Assembly (NCBI GenBank): GCA_905221605.1 | Contig: CAJNDS010000402.1 | Location: forward strand, 186,001 to 250,000 | Length of the DNA: 64,000 nt | DNA from: Symbiodinium natans | Taxonomy: Eukaryota > Sar > Dinophyceae > Suessiales > Symbiodiniaceae | Direction of reading: 5' to 3' | Part shown: one piece after another, positions 1-10,677 of the stretch | Layout: each line of letters begins with the position of its first letter | Numbering within the stretch: position 1 is the first letter of the stretch | Position numbers and translations under genes: made by a program | The notes under the pieces: model-generated | Database searches by the model: none | What the model was told of the DNA's origin: nothing | The model's input: only the letters and a program-made list of their open reading frames with translations

Positions 1-86
1 CCCTAATTAATATAGAACCCCAAATACTAGGATCCCCTTAGAATAAGGACCCCCCCCCCCCCACTAAGGTACCCCGAAGATCGTAA
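1..86. repeat. Copy of GGGTACC fold-back element (left-truncated by window)
   Basis: The segment carries the same core as copies near 35.15 and 38.4 kb: a ggatccccttaga/ataaggacccc block followed by aaggtaccccg. It also holds a run of 12 C at about 51-62. I infer a short non-autonomous fold-back or MITE-like element. It has no coding capacity. Confidence 0.5.
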
Positions 87-284
87 AGTCCCAACATCGG
101 CTGCGTCTCAAGGGTGACATGCCATAACCGCCAATGGATCACAAGAGTCTGAGGCAGATGCTTGTGAAGGAAGCAAGTTGCTTTGCAGTCTTTGGCCACG
201 AGACTGGCAGGGCAGTTGCAAGACGAGGCTCCGTGGACGTAAGTTGTTGAAAACCAGCCCTTTTCAGGTGCCTAACCCTATAAA

Positions 285-343
285 AGTTACAATAACAAGA
301 ACAAGAACAATAACAATAAAAATAGCAATAGCAATAACAATAA

Positions 344-385
<42 letters not shown>

Positions 386-386
386 G
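285..386. repeat. AAT/ACA-type microsatellite
   Basis: Imperfect aacaag/aataac/aatagc units grade into a pure (AAT)n tract at about 341-386. The long open frames crossing it encode poly-Ile, poly-Leu or poly-Tyr and are artefacts of the repeat. Confidence 0.9.
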
Positions 387-3300
387 TGAGCCCCCCCAAC
401 AAGCGCCAGCTGCAGCTCCGGCCCTCTCAAGCAAGTTTGAGGCAAACGGGCTTGCCTTTCGCAAAGTTGCAGCTTGCTGGAAACCATGTTGCAGTCATCG
501 TCGGCCATCGGGATCTGTGCAAGTCTGGGGCACAGTGGATCCCTGAGTGAAACAACCACTACCAAAGACACATGTAGCCTAAACGAGCAAGTTGCAGATG
601 AATGCCAGCAAGGCCAGCTCAACGAGAAACCAGTAGAAATCACAGACAAATCATGAAAGTCGAGGTTCGACATCTGCCCGAGCACTACCGCAAGCACTCC
701 CAGGAATGGCTCGGAACATGACTCCCCCGGGTGCCTGAGGGCCAACGAAATGGATCTCCATGGACTTAAGGTTCTGCCCCCGGCGTAGCCATTCCTTGCC
801 GTGGACTTCCAGAAGTCAACTGCCCCGGTGAAAACTGACATTATGTTGATGGCCCCTGACAAAAAGAACATTACCTACTTAACAATCGAAACCAACCGGG
901 CCTAGCTAGGCCCTGAACCTTCAACTCGGAAACTGCCCAAGCCAGTCAAGCTCATCTCGACAGCGCATCTCCTCGTACTTCCAGATGTCCGCCAAGGTCG
1001 ACCCATGGGCACCAAGGACGTGCACCTGATTCAGAGACCGTGACTTGTACTGCTCTAAGATTCTTGTAAGGCTGACATCTCCACTACAAGGCATGACGCT
1101 GAGCCGATGGCAACAACTGTTCCATGACAAAAAACCGCCCCACGCAATCTCGGCTACCAAAACACCGAAGCCCTGAGAGCTACTCAGCTACTCCAAGTGC
1201 CAGGATTGGACCTTGTTGCCACGCAAAAACGAAACCCCTCATGGTTGCACTGAAACTTCGAATATGGGGGGGGGGGGGGGGTGCCTTGAGATGTCGGAGG
1301 CTTTCCCAGCTCTGGCCAGCCAGCCTCATGCCCTGCACATCGCTTGGGGAGAAAGGGCAGAATGGTGTCAAGATGCACGAAACCCGAAGACCAAGCCAGC
1401 GCAAACAAAGAGAGAGGGGTTGAGAAGAGAGAGGCAGCTTGGTCACCAGTCGAGGCGTGCGAACCCTGCCATCCGAACCCAGACGCTGCGGCGTTGGCAA
1501 ACAATAGTCTGCGTAAACGGTCTGTTTTTGCTGCACTGCGTGCAGCAGGAAAGTGCTGTTGTTGGAAACTCCACGGGCTCCCACCTCGATGGCAACCATC
1601 GGGAAGGACAAGGCATCGATGATGGTCTGCGGCACTTTCCACATGTTTTGTTGGACTGGTAACTTCGAAAACTTAGCTCGTCGGACAGAGGTCTGCCATG
1701 TGCCACAGTGACTGGGCGAGCAGGTGAAAGTAATGATATACATAACTTCTGGCACAGAAGCTGCGTCGACCTAGGAAAGAAGTCCACTGTTTGCAGTCTT
1801 TCTTTTGCAAGATTTGCACAATGCTTGGCTGGTCGAGTTCAGGGCCTGCTGCGCCGTCGATTGAAGCTCGTGGAAGGGCTTGCCATCTGCACTTGATAAG
1901 TCTGTGCAGGTCACGAACTCCTCGAAAGGGGGCTTTATTTGTGATGGCTCTCTCTCACCATGTCAACTCATTCTGGCTGAGGTCGGGATCCGGGACGTGC
2001 GATTACGGTCCCGGCTGCAGGTCAGTTAAACATATTGTAAGCTGCAACAGACTCGCTCCTGCCAGCCCCCTTGAAAGATGGAAGCAGGGAGCTCTTCCGC
2101 GGAGCAGCGCGTCACAAAGTTGCAGCAGCCTCCAGCCTGCGCCAAAAGCATGCCACTCTGCAGGTGGGATCAGGTGGGGACATCTTGCCCGGCGGACTCC
2201 TGTTGACAAAAACAATCCCTACCGTTTGTTCTGCTGATGCAAGCTCCCAATTCCAGAAACAGATTCGCCTCAGACTGAAGCTCGACACCAAGATTTGCCG
2301 CAATGAGCATGTTCTAAGATGTACGAAGCTCGTACTACTCGTACGCTGGCAAAGCTGGCAGTATATATCTCCGAAGAAAACGCCTGCCCCCCACACAGCT
2401 CATTATTATTGTAGATTCGAATCGTCGGCGCTTGGCCACTAGCTGCCTTGTGCATCGCGTATGCTGCCACGGCAGTGGCACCCACCTGGCAGAGACCACA
2501 TTGCGAGGAGTGCTCCATTAACTACCTCAGAGACGAGACCCATGTGCGCACAGCGAGCTAGACTGGAAGTACAGCTTGGCCGAAATATTTGTGAGTTGAT
2601 CCTAAGGCCACCCCAACACACCCAAAGCTCGCTCAACTCCCAGGCTCTCGGAGCAAAGCACAGCATACAAACGCCGTCCCCTCCTGCATGCACTTCCAGG
2701 AAGATCGATGTTCTTCGTCTTCTTGGATGCAGGCCTCCGGACATGGCGTCTACAGAACACACTAAGGTGATGGAGAACTACAAGCCGGCACCCGAGCCGA
2801 AGGAACGCAACACCCACAAGTCCATGGACAACAGATGAGGCTTTGCAAGAAGGGTTGGCCTCAGAGCAGTACCCCATGTAGCGGGACTGTGGGCACACCA
2901 GCGTCGCTGGCACCTTGCACTTGATTTGTATCATGCGTGCGTCATATCTATCTGCATCGTATACATAAGCCATGCAGACATGCAGGCAACACTTGACATA
3001 ACAGGTTGGTAAGTAAGATCGGGCAAGCTTCGACACTCACGCGCAACGGTGCAGCGCACGTTGGAACAAGACAAGACACGATGAACTTCGCAGAACTCGG
3101 TGCATCATGCATACCAGAACTTGCCGGCGCAGACGCCGGGAATGTGCACATAGCCCGCACCGGACTCGACATTTTTCAAGCTCCATCCTAAATCGCCCTG
3201 AGCAAAATGAATCCAAACCTTCACTCCATAAACCTAGAGCCCTGGGTTGGGCAGTTCCCCCGCTATACTAACAGTCCTTCATAGGGATTCTAGAACCACC

Positions 3301-3950
3301 CGTATTCTAACCCCTGTTAAGGACTGACTACGGGGCCCGGGCGGTTCTACAGACCCGGCAGCGCGGCAAGTGCACCAGCTGCTCCAGCTCCCAAGGCTGA
3401 GGCGCTTGGTTCCTGCCGCCCACAATGGGGACAACTATCTTATCAAGTTCAAACAGATCATGAAACGAGTTTAAGTAGCCTCAGTCCCAGATCTAGTTTC
3501 GGATTTCAACAAGACCTTGAGTGGCTGTGTAGGAGGTTATAGTCATGATGAGGTCCTATGGACAGGGCCTTGCCCACATTCGCGCTGCCGTCGGACTAGC
3601 AGACATGACCCGGTCAAACAGGTTTGTTTATGTGCCTTTGCTTTGCTAGTACTTTTTGTCAGCTTAACAGTACGTAGGGAGCAATGCAACCGAACTTAGC
3701 CTATTTGCCCTGTGACATCGTGGCGAAACCTAAGAACGCATCTAGTAACATCGTTTCCCCACAAATCCCCAGCTTGCGAAGCACGATTCCAGATCGCCCC
3801 GGCCTTGACCGGGTCCACACGTCAACGACTTGTGGTAAGGCCTTGCTTGCTATGCTTCAATTGACAAACCAACTTTTCAGGGACTCGCTGAGAAGCTGGC
3901 GCTTTGAGGCACTCCCTGGTTGACTATGCTTTACAGAATATACAATCAAG
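387..3950. other. Stretch without a supportable gene
   Basis: I see no exon with clear splice signals. A G run lies at about 1266-1280. A protein-like open stretch on the - strand at roughly 1660-1490 competes with an equally plausible alternative frame, so I do not call it. A weak, degenerate relative of the fold-back element may lie at 3255-3330. Confidence 0.5.
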
Positions 3951-4038
3951 ATGACTACATATATATATATATGTATATATAATATACATATATATACACA
4001 TTTATGTATATATACATATATGTATATATAGACATATA

Positions 4039-4074
<36 letters not shown>

Positions 4075-4150
4075 CGACTATTTTGCATGTGTAAATGTAT
4101 GAAGAATACATATATATATATATATAGATATATATATATATATACACATA
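3951..4150. repeat. (TA)n-rich microsatellite
   Basis: Two blocks of tatata/tacata repeats (about 3958-4074 and 4109-4147) are separated by a short unique spacer. Open frames here read as Ile-Tyr repeats and are not genes. Confidence 0.9.
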
Positions 4151-4824
4151 GTATTTTGATGGCACGGGGTGGGCTGTGGGTGAAGGCTCTGGGGCTGTCT
4201 GCATGCAGGTCACATCCTGCATCCAGCGCTGGCCGGACACCTGGCAGAGTCAAGAGTTTGATTTCGTGAGCACCAGAACCCAGGACTTATCGAAAGTAGA
4301 CGCAGTGCTGCACAAAAGTAAACGAAGTGCTGCAATTCACTTCTGCGGGTCGGCAGATGAATCCCCCCCAAGCCCAAACCCCCGCATAGGCGCACGTGCA
4401 GGTTCGGAAAGCCCACAGAGCCACCTGCTTCAGTAGGCCGCCACGGACAGAGGCCAGGAAGCGGCAAACAGTCTGATGCCTGCAGGATTTGGGGCTTTGG
4501 CTGTTGTGGTTGATTTTGGGGAGAGGAGAGTTTACTAGTGCTTCGAGTTCAGAATACAGTCGAGCAGAGATTGTGCAGGGTATGGAGCTGTGCACCCGTC
4601 ACAGAGCCTCCTTCGACCTCCCCGGCTGAGTTACCACCATAGCATTCAACCATTCAACCCGCAGTCACAGGGTGTTGGATTCCAATCAGACACCGCTCTC
4701 TGCCCCGAACACCCCGAAGTACTTTTCAAGCTAGACGTACTCATAGCATCCCCGTGCCTCTCTTTAAGGGAAGTTTCAAGCCAGAGGAGACTGAACCAGC
4801 CCGTCAGGCAACGCAACACAACTC

Positions 4825-5011
4825 ATGGCTACACTGGCTACGTCAGCGTTTTTCCCTGCGACTTCTGCACGTGTCTCAATCCCTTTGCAATGGCCTGGGC
4901 CAGAACTTCCTCTGGCACTCACGGCTGCAGAAGCGGACGCATTGGCAGGAGCTACAAAGGAAGAGCTCGATGATGCCCGACGTCGCCTTGCAGGGATGAT
5001 CGCACGCACAA
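4825..5011 (+). CDS. Candidate internal exon, unknown protein
   Basis: The + frame reads about 60 residues with a helical, charged end (ADALAGATKEELDDARRRL). It is followed at 5011/5012 by a textbook donor, CACAAG|GTGGGA. The antisense frame is Ser/Ala/Arg-biased, as expected of a shadow. The 5' boundary is uncertain: the frame is open from 4825, and an internal acceptor such as GGGCCAG near 4900 is possible. No family is recognised. It is one of the few well-supported + strand exons, outside the - strand gene block that starts near 7 kb. Confidence 0.4.
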
Positions 5012-5210
5012 GGTGGGAGACATGTGGCTTACTGGTTCTGATAGGGTGCCTATATGTCCCTCTCTCCCCCCTAAGAGATGGTAGGGTTAGGTAGAAGAGG
5101 TAGCTGATGGCCACGTCGGCTCACCCTGCGCCAAATCACATCATGGAAGAGCAGTGTGGGTTTAGTTTAGGCTTTTGGGTTTGTGGGGTGTAGGGTTTAG
5201 GCTGATAGGG

Positions 5211-5361
5211 CTACACATACATTTCCGCATTAGTCTACACATACAGATATACACACACATATATACATACAGTACATAATACATATACATATAAAGTACT
5301 TGCAGTATATAACCTAAAATGTACAATAATATATATATATATATATGCGTATACATATATA
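5211..5361. repeat. TA/CA-rich low-complexity tract
   Basis: acacatacata and tatatata repeats. No coding signal. Confidence 0.8.
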
Positions 5362-5449
5362 AAGCACCAGTTATGCAACCATGCAAAATACACGGTTACT
5401 CGAACCACACGACAAGGCTTTCATCAATAGCCCATGAAGCTCTCCCTTT

Positions 5450-7090
5450 GGACTCAGCTCTCATGGTGGCCTTGCACACAGCGCAGCTGTAAGGACTGTG
5501 AATCATCACCTTCAGGCGGTCAAGGATGCCCCCTTCCAAGCATCCCGAAGATTCCCAAAGCTGAAGGGGCACTTTTCGCAGCTGTCATGCACTCAACACA
5601 CTTTTCATGTTGCCATGGCATGCGCCCATGGTTGAATCGTGCAGACTTTAAAGCACCGTCAGTACACGTGCCTTCCCTTTGTCCCAGAATCCAAGGGCTC
5701 TGCCAAGGTGTGGTGGCTAGAAGTGGTTGGAAGCAGAGAGCGCTGAACCTCGGTAATGCAGTGTTCAAGTGCTTCACTAAACGCCAAGGAAGGACGAATG
5801 CTTCACGGGGAATCTCGCTCAAAGCTGGGTAGGCAGAGGGTGGATGTGCAACGCAACCTTCTTGGAATCTTCATCTGTGCTCTGGGACACCCTGCCCGCA
5901 GCTGCTTCTTCGCCTCCTGCAGCGGTTAGCCACTGTCAGCCGTGTTTGATGGGTTGCGCTCATACCTCAAACTCCCGTCCCATTTGTAAGTCATGCCTCA
6001 CGTGTTCTTGACATGGGCTCTTGCGGTCGGGGCTCGCCAGCAAAACAAAGACGGAAGAAGCCATTGCAAAAGCTGAGACATCCCACTGCAGGAGATGCGA
6101 ACATTGTACACGATTCAGATGACACATGTCACACACACCTAAGGCTTCATTGCGCGCCATAGGCGGCAGCACGCACTACGAAACTACGGGCACCGGGAAG
6201 AAATGAAAAAATGACACAACGCCACTTGCTCCAAACCCCGGCCTTCTGCTTCGAGGCGGCTCGGTCCTCGGGGGATTCCGGCTGCAGAGGCTCCTGGCTC
6301 CCATGTGTGCGAAGATCCAACCACTGGGGCCTCATGTTTCAGGAGCTCAGCAGGAAGCCTGCACATCTGAAGATGTCTACATCTGCATGTAGCGCATAAT
6401 AAGCACCCGGTCAGATGTTTCAAAGAGACTACTTTTCTGCAACAACCAAAATTCGAAATCGTGGGCCCGTTTTGGTGGACAAGAGCAAGTTCCGGCAGCT
6501 CCCCGACAATAAACACAACTGCATGTACTCAGTGTACTCTTCCGTTCTGTCAGAATCTCCAGGCCCCAACCGCCACACACCCAGCGAACCCAACCACACC
6601 TCGACGGTGGAGCCCCGCCGCACCACCTCCACAGCCCCACCAAGTCCTCACCCCACCCCACCATCCCCATCCCCCACCAAAAACCTCTGCCACCAAAGCC
6701 CCGTGCCCCACACATCACCACGCCAACCAACGGCCAAGCACACCATCCTGCCACAACACCCCACCCAAACCCCACCCATCACATCGCCACTTATCAATCC
6801 ACCCTCAGCACACACCCAACCACTCACTATCACAAGCGCACCCCGGTCACCCCCACTACCTCACCCTCACCACACCCCCTACCAAGCCAAATCCTTACCG
6901 CACCACAGTCTGGACCCCACATCCCTACCGCGCACATACACAAATCAGGCACCGCGGCATTAAGTGGTAAAGATACATGGCGTTGCATGGCGTGAGGCGA
7001 AAACATGTACCAGTGTCAGACTGGCTAAATTGTTGACTTGGTCCTCCTCCTGCACCTCCTCCTCCTCCTGCGCCTCTTCTGCCAACTTTG
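5450..7090. other. Stretch without a supportable gene
   Basis: A - strand frame at 5520-5822 is open for 100 codons and looks mildly protein-like, but I see no convincing splice sites or motif. The rest is dominated by the C/A-rich tract described separately at 6563-6935. Confidence 0.4.
6563..6935. repeat. C/A-rich, G-poor strand-asymmetric tract
   Basis: For about 370 bases the + strand is almost all C, A and T (ccaccatcc, ccacaccc, cacccaac and similar) with very few G. There is no fixed repeat unit. The asymmetry keeps several frames open and yields spurious Pro/Thr/His-rich or Trp/Gly-rich ORFs. A role as a polypyrimidine or structured region is only inference. Confidence 0.7.
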
Positions 7091-7092
7091 TC

Positions 7093-7693
7093 TCAGACCG
7101 TGCCTGCAGGAGGCATGAAGTGGCTGCGTGAACTTAGGTGCAGCCGTGCTCTTTGTCGCACCTCCTCTGCCAGGCCCGCAGTCGCCATCTTCAGAAACGC
7201 CTTGAATCGGGACGCGAGTCGCTGCAAAACTTGAGAGCCGTTGGAATGATCACAGACAGCAGGGCTCAGCAGGGTAACTGCTACGAAAAGCGAGCTGCAA
7301 AAACATATCATGGAGTTGCACCTTCTGGTTGGTGGCGATGGTCCTGTGCAAAGATTCAACCAGCCGACGCAGCATTCTTGCTCCGTGTCGCTTTTTAAAG
7401 TGCGGCGACCGTGTGCTGTCGGACTGGACTGCAGACAAGCGGTGCCACAGAATTCTTACTGTCTGCACGCGTCGCAGGCTTACGACATTCTCGTGTCCCT
7501 ATACACCTTCTCTGGTCACAAGAGATAGCCGTGAGTTTAAAGCTTCTCGGTTGCCTCATCAGCAGCGGATCCTTCGTGCTCATCTCTTCCAAGAAGTTCT
7601 CCAAGGCCTGCATTGGGTCGTTAAACGTGCCGAGCGTGGAGTCTAGTAGAACAAGTAAGCGATCATATGCAAGAGATAATTGCTTAGCCCGAA
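7093..7693 (-). CDS. Candidate multi-exon gene, helical unknown protein
   Basis: Three - strand segments look coding. The first begins at 7693 after a strong polypyrimidine-CTCTGCAG acceptor and runs to a GC donor at 7555 (GATGAG|GC). It encodes a helical stretch with motifs such as LLVLLDSTLGTFNDPMQ. The second, about 7365-7260, contains MLRRLVESLHRTIATNQKV. The third, about 7230-7150, contains RLASRFKAFLKMATAGL and is followed by GAGGAG|GTGCG. All are amphipathic and helical with no known motif. The exact joins of the second and third are unresolved. The function is unknown; a structural or coiled-coil role is only a guess from composition. Confidence 0.35.
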
Positions 7694-7699
7694 CTGCAG

Positions 7700-9260
7700 A
7701 GGCAGAGTCCACAAAACATAGCAAAGAGAAATAAAGAGAACTGCTCGAGGACGTTACACGGCTCGCTCCTTCATGTCTTGCCGGATCTCTTTGCGCAGGG
7801 TTTTCATTTCCTCGCCTGGCATACCCATTTTTAAAGCGGGCACTCGCTACGTAGCTCAATCTTCGGTTGGCTACTACAGTGTTCCACTGCCACAATGCGA
7901 GCCGTGACACGAGTACCAGCATTCACTCACTCACCCACTCGCTCACGCACCAGCTCACCAGCTCGGCAGCATTGTAATGCATAGAAATGCACTCCACAAA
8001 CTAGTAGACATATGCTTATCTTTAATTTCGGGCTTCGGGTTTAGGGCAAAGTTCTTTCGCGACGTCTCATCTAATCAGAATCCCGCCGGACCCTGACCTC
8101 AAAGGCCCGCAACGAGGTCAACGGACACAGCTAGTGCAACGAAAGCTACGAGGATGGAACAAAGACAAGCCGTCAAAAGCCATCAAGAACGTTGCGTGCT
8201 CACATGCCCAGGCGGCTCTGAGCGAATCGGTCCAGAATGGCTTGCTCTTGAGCAGTACAAGAAGGCTCCTGCATGAAACAGGACTGGCTGCGGCTGCTCG
8301 CCATGGGACGTCTCGAGACCCCTGAAAGCACGACACACCCTCGAACTCGCGACCCCCCAAAACGGTCTTTGATCCAATTTCTATCCATTCTGCTGTCAGC
8401 GCAGCTCCTCCGCAGACTTCTGCAGGCCTGACCGGGGGCCACGGTGAGGGTAGTGGGTGTGAGCATGTGCAAGGTACGTTCAGTACATTATGCATTCACA
8501 TTTGTAGATGGATGTTACATCTGTTGCATGATGGTACTCTTGAAGCAGTGAGCAAGATAGCCGCAATGCCTGAGCAGCTTGGGCTGTGGGCTTGGAGATG
8601 GGCCGACCCCACCCTACTGAAACTGTCTCACGATGGGAAGGTGACCGACCAGAACACCTTGTGTAAGCAACGTAGTGACTTCCGGCAGCCAAGAAGCGGC
8701 AAAGGCTTCAGTGTGACCGGGACAGCCCGACGCTATCCCCAATACTTTGCAAAGGGCCCTACCAACTTCAGACTTCGGTCATTCGCAAAGAGCCCACTAG
8801 TGCAAACCAGACACATGTGAACTACTTTACGGCTGAACCGCGTCAAAGGCGCTCCCCAGGATCTACGATGATGCAAGGCGTTTTCATCCAAATCCAGGCC
8901 TCCACCCCCAGCAACCCCCTTCTCCGGGCCTTCTGCCTTAGTGGTGTGTGCCTGTGCCCTGTCGGGCACAGTGCCAGGCTCCACCTGCAATGTGCTTCGT
9001 GGGGTTGAGGTGTAATTTAGGGCCTTGAAGCTTTCTGGGTGTGTTGTGGTTGAGGGGATTTTGGCAAAGGCTTTGTTGGGACGAGGTCTTGCGTCTGACA
9101 ACTTTCCGAATGAGGTGGCATGGGCTATCAAAGCGGCTGACGAGATTCCCCTGTTTCAGGAGAACCTCATGAGTGATGCACAGCAAGCAAACCCACTCGA
9201 TCCGATTGATGCAGACCGCGCCAAACCTGATCCTCTCACGCCGACAGATGATTTTAACTA
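7700..9260. other. Stretch without a supportable gene
   Basis: Both strands are open at 8130-8330 with protein-like reading, but neither has decisive splice signals, so nothing is called. Confidence 0.4.
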
Positions 9261-9275
9261 GTGCGGTCGCCTTGA

Positions 9276-9404
9276 AGGTGCATCCGGATAAGAATCCGCA
9301 CAACAAGGAACTGTGCGAAGAACAGTTCAAAAAGCATTGACCCAATGCTTTGAACTGCTCTTCGCACAGTTCCTTGTTGTGCGAATTCTTTTCCGGATGC
9401 ACCT
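9276..9404. pseudogene. Inverted pair of J-domain exons forming a hairpin
   Basis: The left arm (about 9276-9338) and right arm (about 9343-9404) are inverted copies roughly 62 bases long, separated by about 4 bases. Each arm read 5'-3' on its own strand encodes part of a DnaJ J-domain. The + copy reads ALKVHPDKNPHNKELCEEQF, with the HPD signature that stimulates Hsp70 ATPase. The - copy reads VHPEKNSHNKELCEEQFKAL, in which HPD has become HPE. The + copy has two extra A in a run after EEQF, which shifts it to a stop; without them the frame would continue as in the - copy. A splice acceptor (AACTAG|TGCGG) precedes the + arm. I infer a duplicated and inverted DnaJ exon, now non-functional as protein. 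A transcript would fold into a long hairpin. Confidence 0.7.
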
Positions 9405-9678
9405 GCAAGGCACACCAAGGATCGCAAGGGAGCGCTCCAATGCCTGTGCCTTTGACATCTTGATTGTTGGCAAGTTTGCGTCCTGCTTAACAATGGCGAC
9501 AGCTCAGATGAGACTACAGGGCAGAGCAGCAATGCGGAGCCACAACGCAGCAGCAACTGGAACCGATTCTGTTGTACATTTTGGGTAGATGTTACGCTGA
9601 GATGCAAGCACGGTTTCTTGATGCCGAAAACCACTGCAACCCCGAACCCTCAGCAGATCTCAGGGGATATTTCAAGCT

Positions 9679-9722
9679 CCCTAAACCCTAAACCCTAAAC
9701 CCTTAACCCTAAACCCCAAACC
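9679..9722. repeat. Interstitial telomere-type repeat (CCCTAAA)
   Basis: Several CCCTAAA units with degenerate variants (CCTTAACCC, CCCCAAACC) lie in a row. The orientation is the C-rich strand on +. Confidence 0.85.
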
Positions 9723-9735
9723 TGGCTATTTCAAG

Positions 9736-9999
9736 CACCGTGCCTCGGGTGGCCACGCCGGGTCCGACGTGTCATTGGGCTTCGGTCGCGGGGCGTTCGG
9801 CCAGTACTTGGCGATCTCACCTGCAGCTGGGAGTGCTAAGCCTGCTAAGCCGGGCGGCAGAGGGCAGAGGGAAGGTTCGAAAGGCACTGGGCACATTTCG
9901 CAAGAGTACTGTGTTGAAAGCCGAGGGCATGTGGAGCGGCTCAGAAGATTGCGGGTTGATGCGTGGATACGGGGGGCAAAGGAAGAATCAGAGTGAGTA
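9736..9999 (+). CDS. Candidate 3'-terminal exon, unknown protein
   Basis: After TTTCAAG, a + frame is open for about 85 codons to a TGA at 9997-9999. It has a Gly/Ala-rich first half (LGFGRGAFGQYLAISPAAG) and a basic, charged tail ending in GAKEESE. The composition is protein-like and the antisense looks like a shadow. There is no family match and no second splice site to test. It may be a remnant. Confidence 0.3.
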
Positions 10000-10677
10000 A
10001 AAGATGACTGAACAAATATGACCACTGACCTCAAACCCTTGTTCATCTGGACATCCCACGCGCCGCGCAATCATACATACGAGCTTTTTTCGGACATCTG
10101 GACATCGGAGCGTTCCGGCTGTCCGACAGAGACTGTCAACAATTCTGCAGTCTTCCGATTCGCTGTTGACTTGATCATTCGCGATCGTCCCCATGATCGC
10201 TGTACCCTTTTTCCGCGCCAGTCACGTGACGACCACGGGTGTGGATGCACAGTCCTCACCACCTCGTCTGCCGGTCACAGGAGTCGTCTCGCCATCCACG
10301 AAAGGGATGAGCGTCCGCAAAGCCGCGGCGCTGCTCAGAAAAGACTTGAAGCACTGCTGTGAGCCCAGCACCTCAGGGTCTTCGAGAGTCAAGTCCCTTA
10401 AGGGAAGCCTAATCTTGAACCCCAAGATGAACCCGACAGCCCTTAAAATGTCAGATTCCTAACATTGAACCCTAAACCCTAGTAGCCAGATTCAGCTTTT
10501 TCCGGGTCTCTCCTAGCAAGCAGAGAGCCGGGTCGGGTTAGAGTTTATACTCTAAGCCGACGAGAAAGATTCGACAACAAAAAATGTCTTGAGAGAGGAG
10601 CTGGAGACGATATGAGAAGTGCCCAGAAATCAAAACAGACCTCGACCATAACAATTATAAATATTGTGCATGACAGC
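10000..10677. other. Stretch without a supportable gene
   Basis: A short CCCTAAA cluster lies at about 10466-10484. A weakly protein-like + frame (10193-10375) has no splice or motif support. Confidence 0.4.

Noticed and set aside
178-546. Overlapping ORFs across the AAT microsatellite
   Set aside because: They encode homopolymer Ile, Leu or Tyr runs produced by the repeat.
1180-1755. - strand frame with a protein-like start
   Set aside because: A competing frame on the same strand is equally plausible, and the downstream part crosses a G run; no decisive splice sites.
6415-6970. Pro/His/Thr-rich 170-180 codon + frames
   Set aside because: Two frames are open at once because of the C/A-rich tract; no real protein composition.
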